DNA of 64,000 nucleotides, taken from assembly GCA_964421875.1 (NCBI GenBank), contig CAYQZD010000002.1, positions 1-64,000 on the forward strand, in the 5' to 3' direction. Position numbers and translations under genes: made by a program. The number at the start of each line of letters is the position of its first letter. The first letter of the stretch is position 1. The DNA comes from CAYQZD01 sp964421875. GTDB taxonomy: Bacteria > Electryoneota > Tariuqbacteria > Tariuqbacterales > Tariuqbacteraceae. This document shows positions 54,344 to 63,657 of this stretch, piece by piece. The notes under the pieces were generated by a model that did no database searches, had not been told where the DNA came from, and was given only the letters and a program-made list of their open reading frames with translations.

Positions 54344-55006
54344 ATGAATCATCATGAGCATAAATGCGAGCGCAGGAGGCACGAGGAAGTGGTCGAAATC
54401 ATCGGACTGCATCTGGAGCAGGGCGAAGTTGGGATTCCGGACCTGCAGGAGCATGACATTACCCTTCCCCGGCTGCAGGAGTTGGTGGATAGTAATCACA
54501 TCTTAATTGAAGACGACAAAGTCCAATTTCGGAAAAAAGGAAAGCGCGAATTTCTCAGCATCATCCGCCGCCACCGATTGGCAGAGAGGCTGCTGCACGA
54601 TGTCCTGGATTACTCGGACGAAGACGGCTCCGAGGAAATCGTCGGGAAAATGGAACATATCCTCAACGAGGATGTGACCGACAGCATCTGCACCCTCCTG
54701 GGGCATCCCGCCTCCTGCCCCCACGGACTCCCCATTCCAAGGGGAAGGTGCTGTGAACTTAAACAGGACAAGATTCCTGCCCTGATAACCTCGCTGAACC
54801 GGATGGAGCCCGGCGAGGAGGGAGTCGTCGCCTTCATCTCCACCACCGACCATGACAAGTCGGATCGGCTGGCGGCGATGGGAATCATCCCGGGCGTGAG
54901 CATCAAACTCCATCAGTTGAAACCCGCTGTAGTCGTAATGTTCGATGAAACCGTGCTCTCTATGGATGAGGAATACGCACAGATAATATACCTCCGCCGA
55001 AAATGA
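54344..55006 (+). CDS. DtxR-like regulator with C-terminal FeoA domain
   Basis: The 220-residue protein has a Cys/His-rich N-terminus, a winged-helix-like segment (about 14-70), a DtxR dimerisation domain (RRHRLAERLLHDVL, then GHPASCPHGLPIPRG near 125-139 with the metal-binding CPHG) and a FeoA/SH3-like domain (about 150-220; MEPGEEGVV and LAAMGIIPGVSIKL). It is either a second iron-dependent repressor or a FeoA partner of FeoB attached to a sensor. Overlap of 4 nt with the next gene suggests an operon running from 51683. Confidence 0.85.
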   Translation: MNHHEHKCERRRHEEVVEIIGLHLEQGEVGIPDLQEHDITLPRLQELVDSNHILIEDDKVQFRKKGKREFLSIIRRHRLAERLLHDVLDYSDEDGSEEIVGKMEHILNEDVTDSICTLLGHPASCPHGLPIPRGRCCELKQDKIPALITSLNRMEPGEEGVVAFISTTDHDKSDRLAAMGIIPGVSIKLHQLKPAVVVMFDETVLSMDEEYAQIIYLRRK

Positions 55007-56502
55007 TTAAAACCAATTGGAAAGACTGGATAGAGCGGGACCTGTACCGTGAGCGGATGTTCCTCAAAGGGCTCATCCTGCTCCTTTCAGCCTGGCATCT
55101 TGGGGTGATACTGTGGGTGGGATTCCACCGCTTTGCCTACCCTTTCGAGTTGGAATGGACTGAAGGCGCTGTAATCCAGACTGCAATCCGAATTCTGAAT
55201 GGTCTTCCCATTTACACCAATCCTGGCCTGGAATGGGCCTCGCCGCTCTCGTCGCCGCTTTATTATTATTTGGGCGCGGCTTTAATGAGTGTGTTCGGAG
55301 AGGGATTCGCTGCGCTCCGAATTATCTCGCTCTGCGCCTCCATCGGAACTGGTCTCCTTATATACCGTTTCCTCCGGAACCTAGAAATCGAAGACCTCTA
55401 TGCTTTCGCCGGATTCGGTCTCTATTTTGCCGCTTTCTCCGCCGCCGGAGGATGCTACGATCTGGCGCACCGAGATTCATTGGCCCTGTTGCTCGCCTTA
55501 AGCGCTTATTTCATTATCTCCCCGAAAGGAGGTTGGGAAAGAGCAGCTCTAAGCGCCGCAGCGGTGACTCTGTCAGTATTCACCTCACAATACTATCTTC
55601 TGATATCAATCTTATTAGGAATATTCTGGTTCGTTCAGGAACGCCGAAATTTCTATGTTTACCTCGTGACCTGTATGTTACTGGGCGCCGCCGGAGTTAG
55701 TCTGTTATACGCTAAAAATGGCTTGCCGTTTTTAAGAGTTATCATCACTTTACCCCGCTTCGAACCGGGACATATCATCACTTTTTGGTTGACGGAATGT
55801 CCCGGAAGATTTCTGCCGTTATGCCTGATGAGTATACCGGCATTCTATCTCCTGGCGAGAAAAATTAAACGGGAATTTAATAAGCAAGCCCTGCTGTTTA
55901 TGATGTTATGCGCAGGGCTCATAATCGTATCCTATATTGGATTTATCAACGGTTCCGAATATGGAAACGCCTTTATGCCCGCAGGATTGGCGCTGGCGGC
56001 TATAGCCGCCTGGACTCTGCAGTATTTCAAGCTGAATGATTACAGGCTGGGCTGGCTGTTACCGGTCGCAGTCAAGGTTTTGGTGATAGCGCAGCTTTGC
56101 TTGTTGATTGTGCCGCCTCAGACTATGGTTCCCACCGAAGCCGATACCGGCGCGGGCCGAGGCTTGATAGACAAGATTGCCTCGATTGATGGTGAAGTTT
56201 ATATCCCCAAACACGGATATTATGAATATTTGGCCGGGAAAGAAAGTCATTTCCCCTGGGCGCATCTGTCGCAAATTACCGGCAGGACAGGGGAGGAAGC
56301 GCTGAGCAGGATTCCCGAAGACATCAAACGGGAAATAAAGGAAAAACGCTTCAGCGCTATAATACTCGATGAACCTGCGGAATTCTGGCTGGAGTTCATC
56401 AGCCCTTATTATTATCTTGATGAAGAAATCTTCGAACAGCCGGGAGTATTTAAAACCAAAGCCGGTGAAATCACCCGCCCCCAATTCATCTTCAGACCGT
56501 AA
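55003..56502 (+). CDS. Multi-pass membrane protein, GT-C glycosyltransferase-like
   Basis: The 499-residue protein has about ten transmembrane segments. The first external loop carries EWTEGAVIQTAIRILNG-type acidic residues (about 49-64), and LSSPLYYYLGAALMS follows, the pattern of family 39-like dolichyl/polyprenyl-phosphate sugar transferases. The C-terminal 120 residues form a soluble periplasmic part. The sugar donor and target are unknown. It is translationally coupled to the regulator upstream (ATGA), although a functional link with iron is not obvious. Confidence 0.7.
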   Translation: MIKTNWKDWIERDLYRERMFLKGLILLLSAWHLGVILWVGFHRFAYPFELEWTEGAVIQTAIRILNGLPIYTNPGLEWASPLSSPLYYYLGAALMSVFGEGFAALRIISLCASIGTGLLIYRFLRNLEIEDLYAFAGFGLYFAAFSAAGGCYDLAHRDSLALLLALSAYFIISPKGGWERAALSAAAVTLSVFTSQYYLLISILLGIFWFVQERRNFYVYLVTCMLLGAAGVSLLYAKNGLPFLRVIITLPRFEPGHIITFWLTECPGRFLPLCLMSIPAFYLLARKIKREFNKQALLFMMLCAGLIIVSYIGFINGSEYGNAFMPAGLALAAIAAWTLQYFKLNDYRLGWLLPVAVKVLVIAQLCLLIVPPQTMVPTEADTGAGRGLIDKIASIDGEVYIPKHGYYEYLAGKESHFPWAHLSQITGRTGEEALSRIPEDIKREIKEKRFSAIILDEPAEFWLEFISPYYYLDEEIFEQPGVFKTKAGEITRPQFIFRP

Positions 56503-56535
56503 TGTTTAACGATTCTTGAAAATAGTCGCTGATGT

Positions 56536-56559
56536 AGGGGCGAACGGCCGTTCGCCCCT
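56536..56559. repeat. 24-bp perfect palindrome, copy 2
   Basis: Identical to 51087-51110. It lies 34 bp after the stop of the membrane protein gene and could form a stem, though no T-run follows. Confidence 0.9.
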
Positions 56560-56637
56560 AACAAAACACAGAACAGTCTTTTTGGAAATCGCTATAAACA
56601 CTGTTTCATTATTATAGTGGAATATTAAAGCTTAAAG

Positions 56638-56665
56638 TGCAGCAGAGTCCCCGCACTCTGCTGCA
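56638..56665. repeat. Loop-conserved hairpin
   Basis: Stem TGCAGCAGAGT/ACTCTGCTGCA with loop CCCCGC. Relative to 51139-51166 the stem differs at several positions on both sides, keeping every pair. Confidence 0.85.
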
Positions 56666-56789
56666 TAATCGCATATGTGCTGTTAACTTTCAGCAGTCGG
56701 TCCGGTTTGATTAAAAACTGGCGGAACATTCACCGGCGGGGGGAGTTAAAATACACAAACCTTAAAGCTGAAAAAATTGACCTAATACT

Positions 56790-57023
56790 ATGCCCTTCTA
56801 CGAATATAGATGCCAAAAATGTGAACATGAATTCGAGGAACTCATCCGTTGCGAAGATGACCTGAAAAATCTCCGATGCCCCCAATGCGGCGGGGAAGAA
56901 CTGGGAAAACTGCTCTCACTTTTCGGGATGAGGACGCCCGGCGGTAAAGTTGTTTCATCGGCGCCCGGAGGGGGAGCGGCCTGCGCCGGATGCGCTAAAA
57001 CCTCCTGCGCCGGATGTAAATAG
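56790..57023 (+). CDS. FmdB-type zinc ribbon protein
   Basis: The 77-residue protein begins MPFYEYRCQKCEHEFE with two CxxC pairs (C8-C11 and about C30-C33), the regulatory-protein FmdB/CxxC_CXXC_SSSS family. The tail is Gly/Ala-rich and ends with further paired cysteines (CAGCAKTSCAGC), as is usual. Function is unknown; members are widespread and often stand near translation or stress genes. Confidence 0.85.
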   Translation: MPFYEYRCQKCEHEFEELIRCEDDLKNLRCPQCGGEELGKLLSLFGMRTPGGKVVSSAPGGGAACAGCAKTSCAGCK

Positions 57024-57123
57024 TGATTGGTGAATGGGGAATAGTGGTTGGTGAATAGAAGATGGTATTAGCAGAATGTCAGGTCTATTATAAATCCGCA
57101 GGTTGGGTTCTTAAATGATGTGC

Positions 57124-57147
57124 CCGCCGGGTCCCCGCACCCGGCGG
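57124..57147. repeat. Loop-conserved hairpin
   Basis: Stem CCGCCGGGT/ACCCGGCGG with loop CCCCGC. The stem differs greatly from the CAGAGT type, yet the loop is identical and the pairing perfect. Confidence 0.85.
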
Positions 57148-57153
57148 AAACCC

Positions 57154-57215
57154 GTAGGGTGGGTTCTTAACCCACCAATTTACAAGTCATTCCGGCGCAG
57201 CCGGAATCCTTCTTC
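57154..57215. repeat. 62-bp repeat, copy 2
   Basis: Identical to 51023-51084 over all 62 bases. The flanks differ. Confidence 0.9.
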
Positions 57216-57292
57216 GTTGAAGCGCTTTGCGAACCGCCCTATTATCAGGGCGTTCAATTAAACGCCCCTGCCGGCAACCGATAATATGTGCG

Positions 57293-57328
57293 TTATGTCA
57301 GGTCCTTAGCGAAACGGAGACCTGACAT
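57293..57328. repeat. 'ttatgtcagg...cctgacat' palindrome
   Basis: Same element as 48815-48852 with changes 'ccttagcgaaacgg' in the centre. It lies between the converging fmdB and mutS genes. Confidence 0.75.
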
Positions 57329-57371
57329 TCACCTCTACTTAAAGAGTATTAGCTTTCAAACGATCCTTCCA

Positions 57372-59942
57372 TCACGCCTTCCTAATCAACTCATATATCA
57401 AATCCAAAGCTTCCCTGGGACTAAGGCTGTCAGGATTTATCCCCTTCAACATCTCTTTTAACTCGTCCTTCACTCCGGCAAACAGGCTGAGCTGGTCCAT
57501 CGTATGACCCGATACATAACCCGGACGCTGCATTTGCTCCCCTTCCAGCCCCGCCAACACCTCCAATGCCCGCTCTATCATCTTCTCCGGCAGTCCTGCC
57601 ATCCGCGCCACCTGAATACCGTAACTCCGGTCGCAGCCTCCGGGTGCGATTTTGCGCAGGAAAATCACCCGGTTCTCGTACTCCTTGACCTGGATGTTGA
57701 AGTTCTTCACCCCCGGCAGCTTCTTTTCCAGTTCCGTCAATTCGTGGTAATGGGTGGCGAACAAGGTCTTCGACCGCAGCCGCGGATTGTCGTGCAGGTA
57801 TTCGGTGAGGGCCCAGGCGATGGAAAGACCGTCGAAAGTCGAAGTCCCCCGGCCGATTTCATCCAGCACTATCAGGCTTTTAGTGGTGGCGTGGTTGATG
57901 ATGTTCGCCGCCTCATTCATCTCCAGTAAAAACGTGCTTTCGCCTTCAGCCAGGTTATCCTGCGCCCCCACCCGCGTAAAAATCCGGTCCACTATGCCAA
58001 TCCTGGCGCTTTTAGCCGGGACGAAACTCCCAATCTGCGCCATCAATGTTATCAACGCCGCCTGCCTCAGGTAAGTCGATTTCCCCGCCATATTAGGCCC
58101 GGTTATCAGCATTATCCGCAGCCCGCCGCCAATATTCAAATCGTTGGCAATGAACTTCTCCCCCGGTGGCAGCAGCCTTTCCACCACCGGATGCCGGCTC
58201 TCCGAAAGTTCTATCGTATCCCCCTCGAAAACCTCAGGCCGGCAGTAACCGTACTCCTCCGCAGCCTCGGCAAAACCAAGGAAAACATCCAATTCCGCCA
58301 GCGAAGCCGCGTCCTGCTGAATCGTTTCAGCGAAGCCTGCGATGGTGTAGCGCAGTTCGTTGAAAAGCTCGACCTCCAGTTCCTTAATCTCCTCCTCCGC
58401 GCGAAGCACCTGCTCCTCGTGCTCCTTCAATTCTTCCGTTATGTAACGCTCCGCGTTCACCAGCGTCTGTTTGCGGATATACTCCGGCGGAACCTTGCCT
58501 ATCTGAGCCTTGGTGACCTCGATGTAATATCCGAAAACCTTATTGTAACCGATTTTCAGGTTCTGGATGCCGGTGCGGGAACGTTCATCCTCCTGCCGCC
58601 CGACAATCCACTCCTTACCGCTGCCCGATATCCGCCGCAGCTGGTCCAGCCGCTCATTATACCCCTCCCTAAAAACTCCGCCGTCTCCTGCAGTGAAGGG
58701 CGGGTCCTCCACCAGAGCCCGCCGCAGCCGGTCCGTAAGCTGAGGCAGCGGATCGATTGCTTTGCCGATTTCCCGCAGACAAGCCTCTTCCGCGCGGTGC
58801 AATATCTCCTTGATTTCAGGAAGAGCCTCCAGTGTCCTGAATAGTCCCAGCGCATCCCGCGGACCGCCCCGTCCTCCCGCCAGGCGGGACAAAGTCCGCT
58901 CGATGTCGCACAGCTTCCTTAACCGGGAAGACAATTCCCGGCGCAGCGTCCGCTCCTTCAAGCAAGCGTCCACCGCCTCCAGCCGGCGCTCCGCCCCCGC
59001 CGCCTCCAAAAGAGGCCGGCCCATCCACCGCCGCAGTAGCCTCCCCCCCATCGAAGTGAAAGTCCGGTCAAGCGTATGATAGAGCGTGGCTTCTTTGCGC
59101 CCGGAAAATGAGGTGAATAATTCAAGATTGCGCAATGTCGCCGGATCCAGCATCATCCCTGACTTCGAAGGAGCCAGAAATACCCGCCGAATCTGCGAAC
59201 AATCCCGCTTCAGTTCCTCCTTCAAATAAGTCAGAACCGCCCCTGCTGATTGCGCCGCCGCCGGAAAATGCTCCAGCCCCAGCCCTCGAAGCGAAATGAC
59301 GCCGAAGTGAGTCTTAAGAGCGTCCACCGCGTAAGAGTGAGAAAAATAAAGGTCGTTCACCGGGGATATAACTGTATCCCGATTGAGGTCAAGCGATTCG
59401 GAAAGGGAATCCGCGGTAGCTTCGGGAAGAATTATTTCGGCGGGAGAAAAATGCATAAGCTCCGCCCCCATCTCGGAAACGGAGCCCTGAGAAACGAAAA
59501 ATTCGCCGGTGGAAACGTCGGTGAAAGCGATTCCCAGAACCTCCCGCTCCAAAACCGCAGCCGCTAAATAGTTGTTGCGATCCTCCTCCAGCAGGCTTTC
59601 CGAAAGCGAGCTGCCCGCAGTCACCACCTCGATGACCTCACGCTTAACCAAACCCCGAGCCTTCTTAGGGTCCTCAACCTGCTCGCAAACCGCAACCTTG
59701 TAACCCGCGCGAACCATCTTCGCTTTGTAGTTTTCCAACTGATGATGAGGAAATCCCGCCAGAGGTGTCTTACCGGAACCGCCGTGGTTGCGGGAAGTGA
59801 GGGTCAAGCCCAGCGCTTCGCTGGCGATCTTGGCGTCTTCAAAAAACATCTCGAAAAAATCGCCCATCCGGAAGAACAAAACCGCGCCGTCATACTGAGC
59901 CTTGATGGCTGAATATTGCTGCATCATCGGAGTGCGGCTCAT
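57372..59942 (-). CDS. mutS: DNA mismatch repair protein MutS
   Basis: MutS recognises mismatches and starts repair. The 856-residue protein has the mismatch-binding domain with FFRMGDFFEMF (about 23-33, the Phe-x-Glu reader), connector, lever and clamp domains, and the ATPase with Walker A GPNMAGKST (near 612), the DEIGRGTSTFDG Walker B/signature and FATHYHEL. Length is standard. The start overlaps the stop of the SPOR-domain gene by 4 nt, so it ends a run of coupled minus-strand genes beginning at miaB. mutL is not in the window. Confidence 0.97.
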   Translation of the reverse strand: MSRTPMMQQYSAIKAQYDGAVLFFRMGDFFEMFFEDAKIASEALGLTLTSRNHGGSGKTPLAGFPHHQLENYKAKMVRAGYKVAVCEQVEDPKKARGLVKREVIEVVTAGSSLSESLLEEDRNNYLAAAVLEREVLGIAFTDVSTGEFFVSQGSVSEMGAELMHFSPAEIILPEATADSLSESLDLNRDTVISPVNDLYFSHSYAVDALKTHFGVISLRGLGLEHFPAAAQSAGAVLTYLKEELKRDCSQIRRVFLAPSKSGMMLDPATLRNLELFTSFSGRKEATLYHTLDRTFTSMGGRLLRRWMGRPLLEAAGAERRLEAVDACLKERTLRRELSSRLRKLCDIERTLSRLAGGRGGPRDALGLFRTLEALPEIKEILHRAEEACLREIGKAIDPLPQLTDRLRRALVEDPPFTAGDGGVFREGYNERLDQLRRISGSGKEWIVGRQEDERSRTGIQNLKIGYNKVFGYYIEVTKAQIGKVPPEYIRKQTLVNAERYITEELKEHEEQVLRAEEEIKELEVELFNELRYTIAGFAETIQQDAASLAELDVFLGFAEAAEEYGYCRPEVFEGDTIELSESRHPVVERLLPPGEKFIANDLNIGGGLRIMLITGPNMAGKSTYLRQAALITLMAQIGSFVPAKSARIGIVDRIFTRVGAQDNLAEGESTFLLEMNEAANIINHATTKSLIVLDEIGRGTSTFDGLSIAWALTEYLHDNPRLRSKTLFATHYHELTELEKKLPGVKNFNIQVKEYENRVIFLRKIAPGGCDRSYGIQVARMAGLPEKMIERALEVLAGLEGEQMQRPGYVSGHTMDQLSLFAGVKDELKEMLKGINPDSLSPREALDLIYELIRKA

Positions 59943-60559
59943 TGAACCTCCCTGACCACCCGAGTTTTGAGAGGTAGTCTCTTCTCTATCGCTCCGGAGA
60001 CGGAATCAGCCCCGGACTCCTCCTTGAAACCGCCCACAAGAACCAAATAAAGCATTTTGTTATTGACAATTTTATCCCGAATCACCACGGAATAGCCCAT
60101 CCCTTCCAATCGCACATTCAGATTAGCAGCGTTGATGAAATCGGAGAAAGCCCCGACCTGAACCCAAAATGTCTCAATTTGACCGGGGAGTGAAGGAGAG
60201 GTGAGTTCAATCTGAGGACGTTTATTGAGTAACTGTAAAAGCGAATCCGCCTTCAAGTAAGCGCCCCGGGCGTAGTAATACTCCTGGAGGCGGCTCAGCG
60301 ATTCCCATCCCAGAGGATTCTCCGGAAACTGCTTCCAGATAGATTCGAAAAGCCCTGCTGCCCGTTCACCCTCCTGCTCGAACAACGCTTCCAGAAACTG
60401 CTTCTCAATCTTACTTGCCCCCGATTCGCGCAATTCCCGGAGTTCATCTATCCGCCCGGCGCGCAATAATGAGATAATCTCCGAGGGTTCAGCGAAGCAT
60501 AAAGTGGCGGTGAAAAACAACCATAACAATAACACTATTGGGTTGAAGCGTCGAATCAT
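59939..60559 (-). CDS. SPOR-domain exported protein
   Basis: The 206-residue protein has a signal peptide (about 1-23), a helical middle that resembles a TPR pair (about 30-105), and a C-terminal SPOR domain (about 128-203; FWVQVGAFSDFINAANLN and LYLVLVGGF) that binds glycan strands stripped of stem peptides at division sites. It should act in the periplasm, perhaps in division or septal wall remodelling. It lies between lapB and mutS. Confidence 0.82.
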   Translation of the reverse strand: MIRRFNPIVLLLWLFFTATLCFAEPSEIISLLRAGRIDELRELRESGASKIEKQFLEALFEQEGERAAGLFESIWKQFPENPLGWESLSRLQEYYYARGAYLKADSLLQLLNKRPQIELTSPSLPGQIETFWVQVGAFSDFINAANLNVRLEGMGYSVVIRDKIVNNKMLYLVLVGGFKEESGADSVSGAIEKRLPLKTRVVREVQ

Positions 60560-60574
60560 CGCATTGCCCCGAGG

Positions 60575-61714
60575 CTATAACCTGAAAGAACGCCACCGTT
60601 TACATCTGGGGCAGCGCCATTGAGGCTGAGAATCGATGTAACCGCATTCCTTGCAAACATAAGCTTCCCGCTCCTCCATCACCATATCCAGGATTTCAAG
60701 ACCGAGACCGGCTGCCTCGGCGTGCTGCTTGTCAGCCGCCAGGAAACGGAAAAGGTTCCGTCTTATCCAGAGCGATTCCGGGGAACGGTCCAAACCTTCA
60801 CGGCAGATGTCGATAGCCTCCGCAGTTTCACCCTTACGGTCTAAAAAACGAGCCAGAGCCACCACCGCCCGAGTATTCTTAGGATTGTCCCGAACCAGTT
60901 CCCGGTAAATCGATTCCACCTCCTGGAATCTCCCAAGCTCAAAAACCGCCTTCTCCATCTGGTCGAAGGCAAGATAAGACAGCAGGGGATTGTTCTTAAA
61001 AAACTTCCGCCACTCCGAAAGCGCGTCCTCTGTCCGATTTTCCAGGATATAAGACCCGGCAAGCTCCAGATATGCCGGCGCTAATGAGTTATCCAGTTTC
61101 AAAGCCGCGCGGTAGCGCAGACGGGCGTCATGCTCCCTGCCACCTGAAGACTTGATCGCATTTCCCTCCATCACCCGATAAAGCGCCAGTTTCTCCCGGT
61201 CGTGAACGCCAATGATTGACTGAATTCGCTTCTCTACTTCAAAAGCGGACTTCCAATCACCCAGTGTCTCTTCTATTTCCAACCACTTACCCAGCGCCCA
61301 GACATCGTTCTTGTCGATGGAAAGAAGACCATTGATAAAGGGGATAGCTCCTCGAAGGCTGCCGCCCGCTAAATGGTCAAGCACCAGCGAACGAAGCAGC
61401 TTGGTCTTAAGACCGGGGGTGAGTCTTTCCCGCACTGTAAGTTCTTTGTGAACCTTAATCGCCAGTTGGCCCTGATCCATCTCCCGCAGGATGTCGCCAT
61501 ATAGAATGTAAGCCTCGATGTTCTCCGTGTCCTCCTTTACAACCTGCCGCAGTTTGTCCAAAGCCTTGCGCTTTTCGCCCGCGAGAAGAAGCGAAAGCGC
61601 CTGGGTGTAAGGAGGCTGCTGCCGGGAGCGCTGACGCTTGGTGTAAACAAGCGTTCCCACAGAAGCAAGGATGAACAATCCCGCCGCCAATATGACTATC
61701 GCTTCCCAACTCAT
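60575..61714 (-). CDS. lapB: LapB/YciM-like TPR protein with rubredoxin-type metal site
   Basis: The 379-residue protein has one N-terminal membrane helix (about 4-22), a chain of TPR repeats (about 35-345) and a C-terminal rubredoxin-like metal site with C354, C357, C368 and C371. This is the plan of LapB, which in E. coli guides degradation of LpxC to balance lipopolysaccharide synthesis. lapA starts just upstream (1-nt gap), as in enterobacteria. The organism is therefore expected to make lipopolysaccharide or a related lipid A. Confidence 0.85.
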   Translation of the reverse strand: MSWEAIVILAAGLFILASVGTLVYTKRQRSRQQPPYTQALSLLLAGEKRKALDKLRQVVKEDTENIEAYILYGDILREMDQGQLAIKVHKELTVRERLTPGLKTKLLRSLVLDHLAGGSLRGAIPFINGLLSIDKNDVWALGKWLEIEETLGDWKSAFEVEKRIQSIIGVHDREKLALYRVMEGNAIKSSGGREHDARLRYRAALKLDNSLAPAYLELAGSYILENRTEDALSEWRKFFKNNPLLSYLAFDQMEKAVFELGRFQEVESIYRELVRDNPKNTRAVVALARFLDRKGETAEAIDICREGLDRSPESLWIRRNLFRFLAADKQHAEAAGLGLEILDMVMEEREAYVCKECGYIDSQPQWRCPRCKRWRSFRL

Positions 61715-61715
61715 A

Positions 61716-62057
61716 TCAGTCTTCCTCTTCCTCGCTCTCTAAAGAGGCCTCCGGAAATGTAGGAACCTCCTCCTCTATCGATAGGTTCCGAAGCCGGTCG
61801 AGTTCATCGCGAAGCCGGCGGTTTTCACGCTTATGACGCCCGATTTCCGTCTTCAACTGGAACAGATTGTAAATGGATATCAGGAAGAAAACCAAAACGC
61901 CCAGTGCAAAGGCGATATAGAGAGCAAAGTAGAGCGGCATCTCTGGCGTAATATAACCCCCGATGTGAATCTGCACTTTCTGGTCCTGATTCTGAAGGGA
62001 AAATCCCAGAATGGCAAGCAGGACGAGGATTATCAAACTCCAGCGGATAATCCACAT
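61716..62057 (-). CDS. lapA: LapA-like membrane protein (DUF1049)
   Basis: The 113-residue protein has two transmembrane helices (about 4-20 and 40-62), a coiled coil (about 68-95) and an acidic C-terminus, matching LapA/DUF1049. A GGAG ribosome binding site stands before the ATG. It is the partner of LapB encoded immediately downstream. Confidence 0.82.
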   Translation of the reverse strand: MWIIRWSLIILVLLAILGFSLQNQDQKVQIHIGGYITPEMPLYFALYIAFALGVLVFFLISIYNLFQLKTEIGRHKRENRRLRDELDRLRNLSIEEEVPTFPEASLESEEEED

Positions 62058-62072
62058 AATAGTTAACTCCGG

Positions 62073-63401
62073 TTATATTGTGATGTTGAATGCTTCTTTT
62101 CTCGAACTGCACCTGAGAGTGAATCCCGATACCGAGTTCACCGATACTCTGACAAAGTCCCCCGGCGAATAGTCGCCTCGGGGGAAAATGGCTATCCGGT
62201 TGTATTCGGTGCGCCCCATCCAGTAATCCGAATCCTTCTTACTCGCGCGCTCCACCAGCGCCGTGAAACTTCTGCCGATTTGAGCCTCCAGGTTCTCCCG
62301 CGAAATCCTGCGCGTGAAGGTGATTACTTCCTCCAAACGCTCGATCTTCTCCGCCTCAGGCACGTCATCGGTAAGCCCGGCGGCGGAAGTCCCCTCCCGC
62401 GGTGAATAACGGTAAGTGAAAGCGTCGTCGAATCTGACCGCCTCTATCAAATCTAAAGTCGCACGGTAATCCTCATCCCTCTCCGAGGGGAAACCGACGA
62501 TGACGTCGGTAGTGAGCGAAATTCCCGGAATGATGCGGCGAGCCTTTTCCGTAAGCGCCAGGTATTCAGCGCCGCTGTAACCTCGCTTCATCAGCCCCAA
62601 AATCCGGTCGCTCCCCGCCTGGAAGGGCAGATGCAAATGCGGAGCGGCGCTGCCGCACTCCGCCATCGCTTCCAGTAGTTCATCGGAAAGGTCTTTGGGG
62701 TGAGAAGTCAGGAAACGCAGGCGCTCTACCCCCCCCACCTTATCCACTTCCCTGAGTAACTTTGGAAAGTTTATGTCATTATGATTGTAAGAGTTAACGT
62801 TTTGCCCCAGCAGGGTAATCTCTTTTACCCCGGCCGCCGTCAAATACTCGATTTCAGCGATAATGCTCTGAGCCGGGCGAGACCTCTCCCCGCCGCGGAC
62901 ATAAGGAACAATGCAGTAAGAACAGTAGTTGTCACAGCCCCGCGCTATCGCTACCCCTGCGCTCACGCCGGAACAGACTGGAAGCAGATTCTCGTAGGTT
63001 TCGACGGGATTGTCCCCCATCCACACCCTTCGAGTGAATTCATCAGATACTAAAAGTTCCGGTAGTTTACGGTATCCGTCAGGACCCACCACCAAATCAA
63101 GATGCGGAAATTCCTCCAGCAGCCTTTCCCCAAACCGGCTCCCCATACATCCCATCAGTATGATTCGCAGCCCCGGATTGGAACGCTTAAGCGCCTTGTA
63201 TTGCGATAGAAGTGAAAATACCCGCTGTTCCGCATGACGCCGAACACTGCAGGTGTTGATAAGTAAAAAATCAGCCGTCTTCCTGTCGCTTGCAGGAGTC
63301 ATTCCGCGCAATTGAAGCAGATGCTCCACCAGCGCGGAATCGTAATCGTTCATCTCACAGCCGTATGTCTCGATGAAGTATCTTCCCTTCAATACATCCA
63401 T
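62073..63401 (-). CDS. miaB: tRNA-2-methylthio-N6-dimethylallyladenosine synthase MiaB
   Basis: MiaB adds the methylthio group to A37 of tRNAs. The 442-residue radical SAM protein has the N-terminal UPF0004 domain with three cluster cysteines (C15 in ETYGCEMN, INTCSVRRHA, LMGCMGSR), the radical SAM motif CDNYCSYC (near 155-162), and a C-terminal TRAM domain (about 370-440). MiaB is favoured over MtaB or RimO by the overall similarity of the N-terminal FIETYGCEMN. It starts the minus-strand miaB-lapA-lapB-SPOR-mutS run. Confidence 0.93.
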   Translation of the reverse strand: MDVLKGRYFIETYGCEMNDYDSALVEHLLQLRGMTPASDRKTADFLLINTCSVRRHAEQRVFSLLSQYKALKRSNPGLRIILMGCMGSRFGERLLEEFPHLDLVVGPDGYRKLPELLVSDEFTRRVWMGDNPVETYENLLPVCSGVSAGVAIARGCDNYCSYCIVPYVRGGERSRPAQSIIAEIEYLTAAGVKEITLLGQNVNSYNHNDINFPKLLREVDKVGGVERLRFLTSHPKDLSDELLEAMAECGSAAPHLHLPFQAGSDRILGLMKRGYSGAEYLALTEKARRIIPGISLTTDVIVGFPSERDEDYRATLDLIEAVRFDDAFTYRYSPREGTSAAGLTDDVPEAEKIERLEEVITFTRRISRENLEAQIGRSFTALVERASKKDSDYWMGRTEYNRIAIFPRGDYSPGDFVRVSVNSVSGFTLRCSSRKEAFNITI

Positions 63402-63468
63402 AAGAATAATATAAGGAATTCATAAAGATAAATCAAAAATCGACTTGTGTTATTCAGGAGTGTCTTTC

Positions 63469-63498
63469 GTGCCGCAGAGTCCCCGCACTCTGCGGCAC
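63469..63498. repeat. Loop-conserved hairpin
   Basis: A 12-bp perfect stem (GTGCCGCAGAGT with ACTCTGCGGCAC) closes loop CCCCGC. It lies just upstream of the miaB start on the opposite side. Confidence 0.85.
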
Positions 63499-63619
63499 AA
63501 CACCTGCGCTCTCAATTGTAGGTCGGCTTATTCAAAGCCGACAACCGGCAACAGGTAACCGGAAACCGGCAACCATAAACTTACTGAGCTGCCAGGTCCC
63601 CGCACCCGTTAGTGTTGCG

Positions 63620-63657
63620 TTATGTCAGGTCTTTAGCGTAGCGGAGACCAGACATAA
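63620..63657. repeat. 'ttatgtcaggtct...ccagacataa' palindrome
   Basis: Same element as 48815-48852 with one mismatch in the right arm ('agaccagacataa'). Confidence 0.75.

Larger units (their letters stand above)
57024..57371. other. 348-bp intergenic stretch of repeats
   Basis: It contains a degenerate 'attggtgaat' tandem (about 57025-57058), a loop-conserved hairpin (57124-57147), the second 62-bp repeat (57154-57215) and a 'cctgacat' palindrome (57293-57328). No gene is seen between converging genes. Confidence 0.75.
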
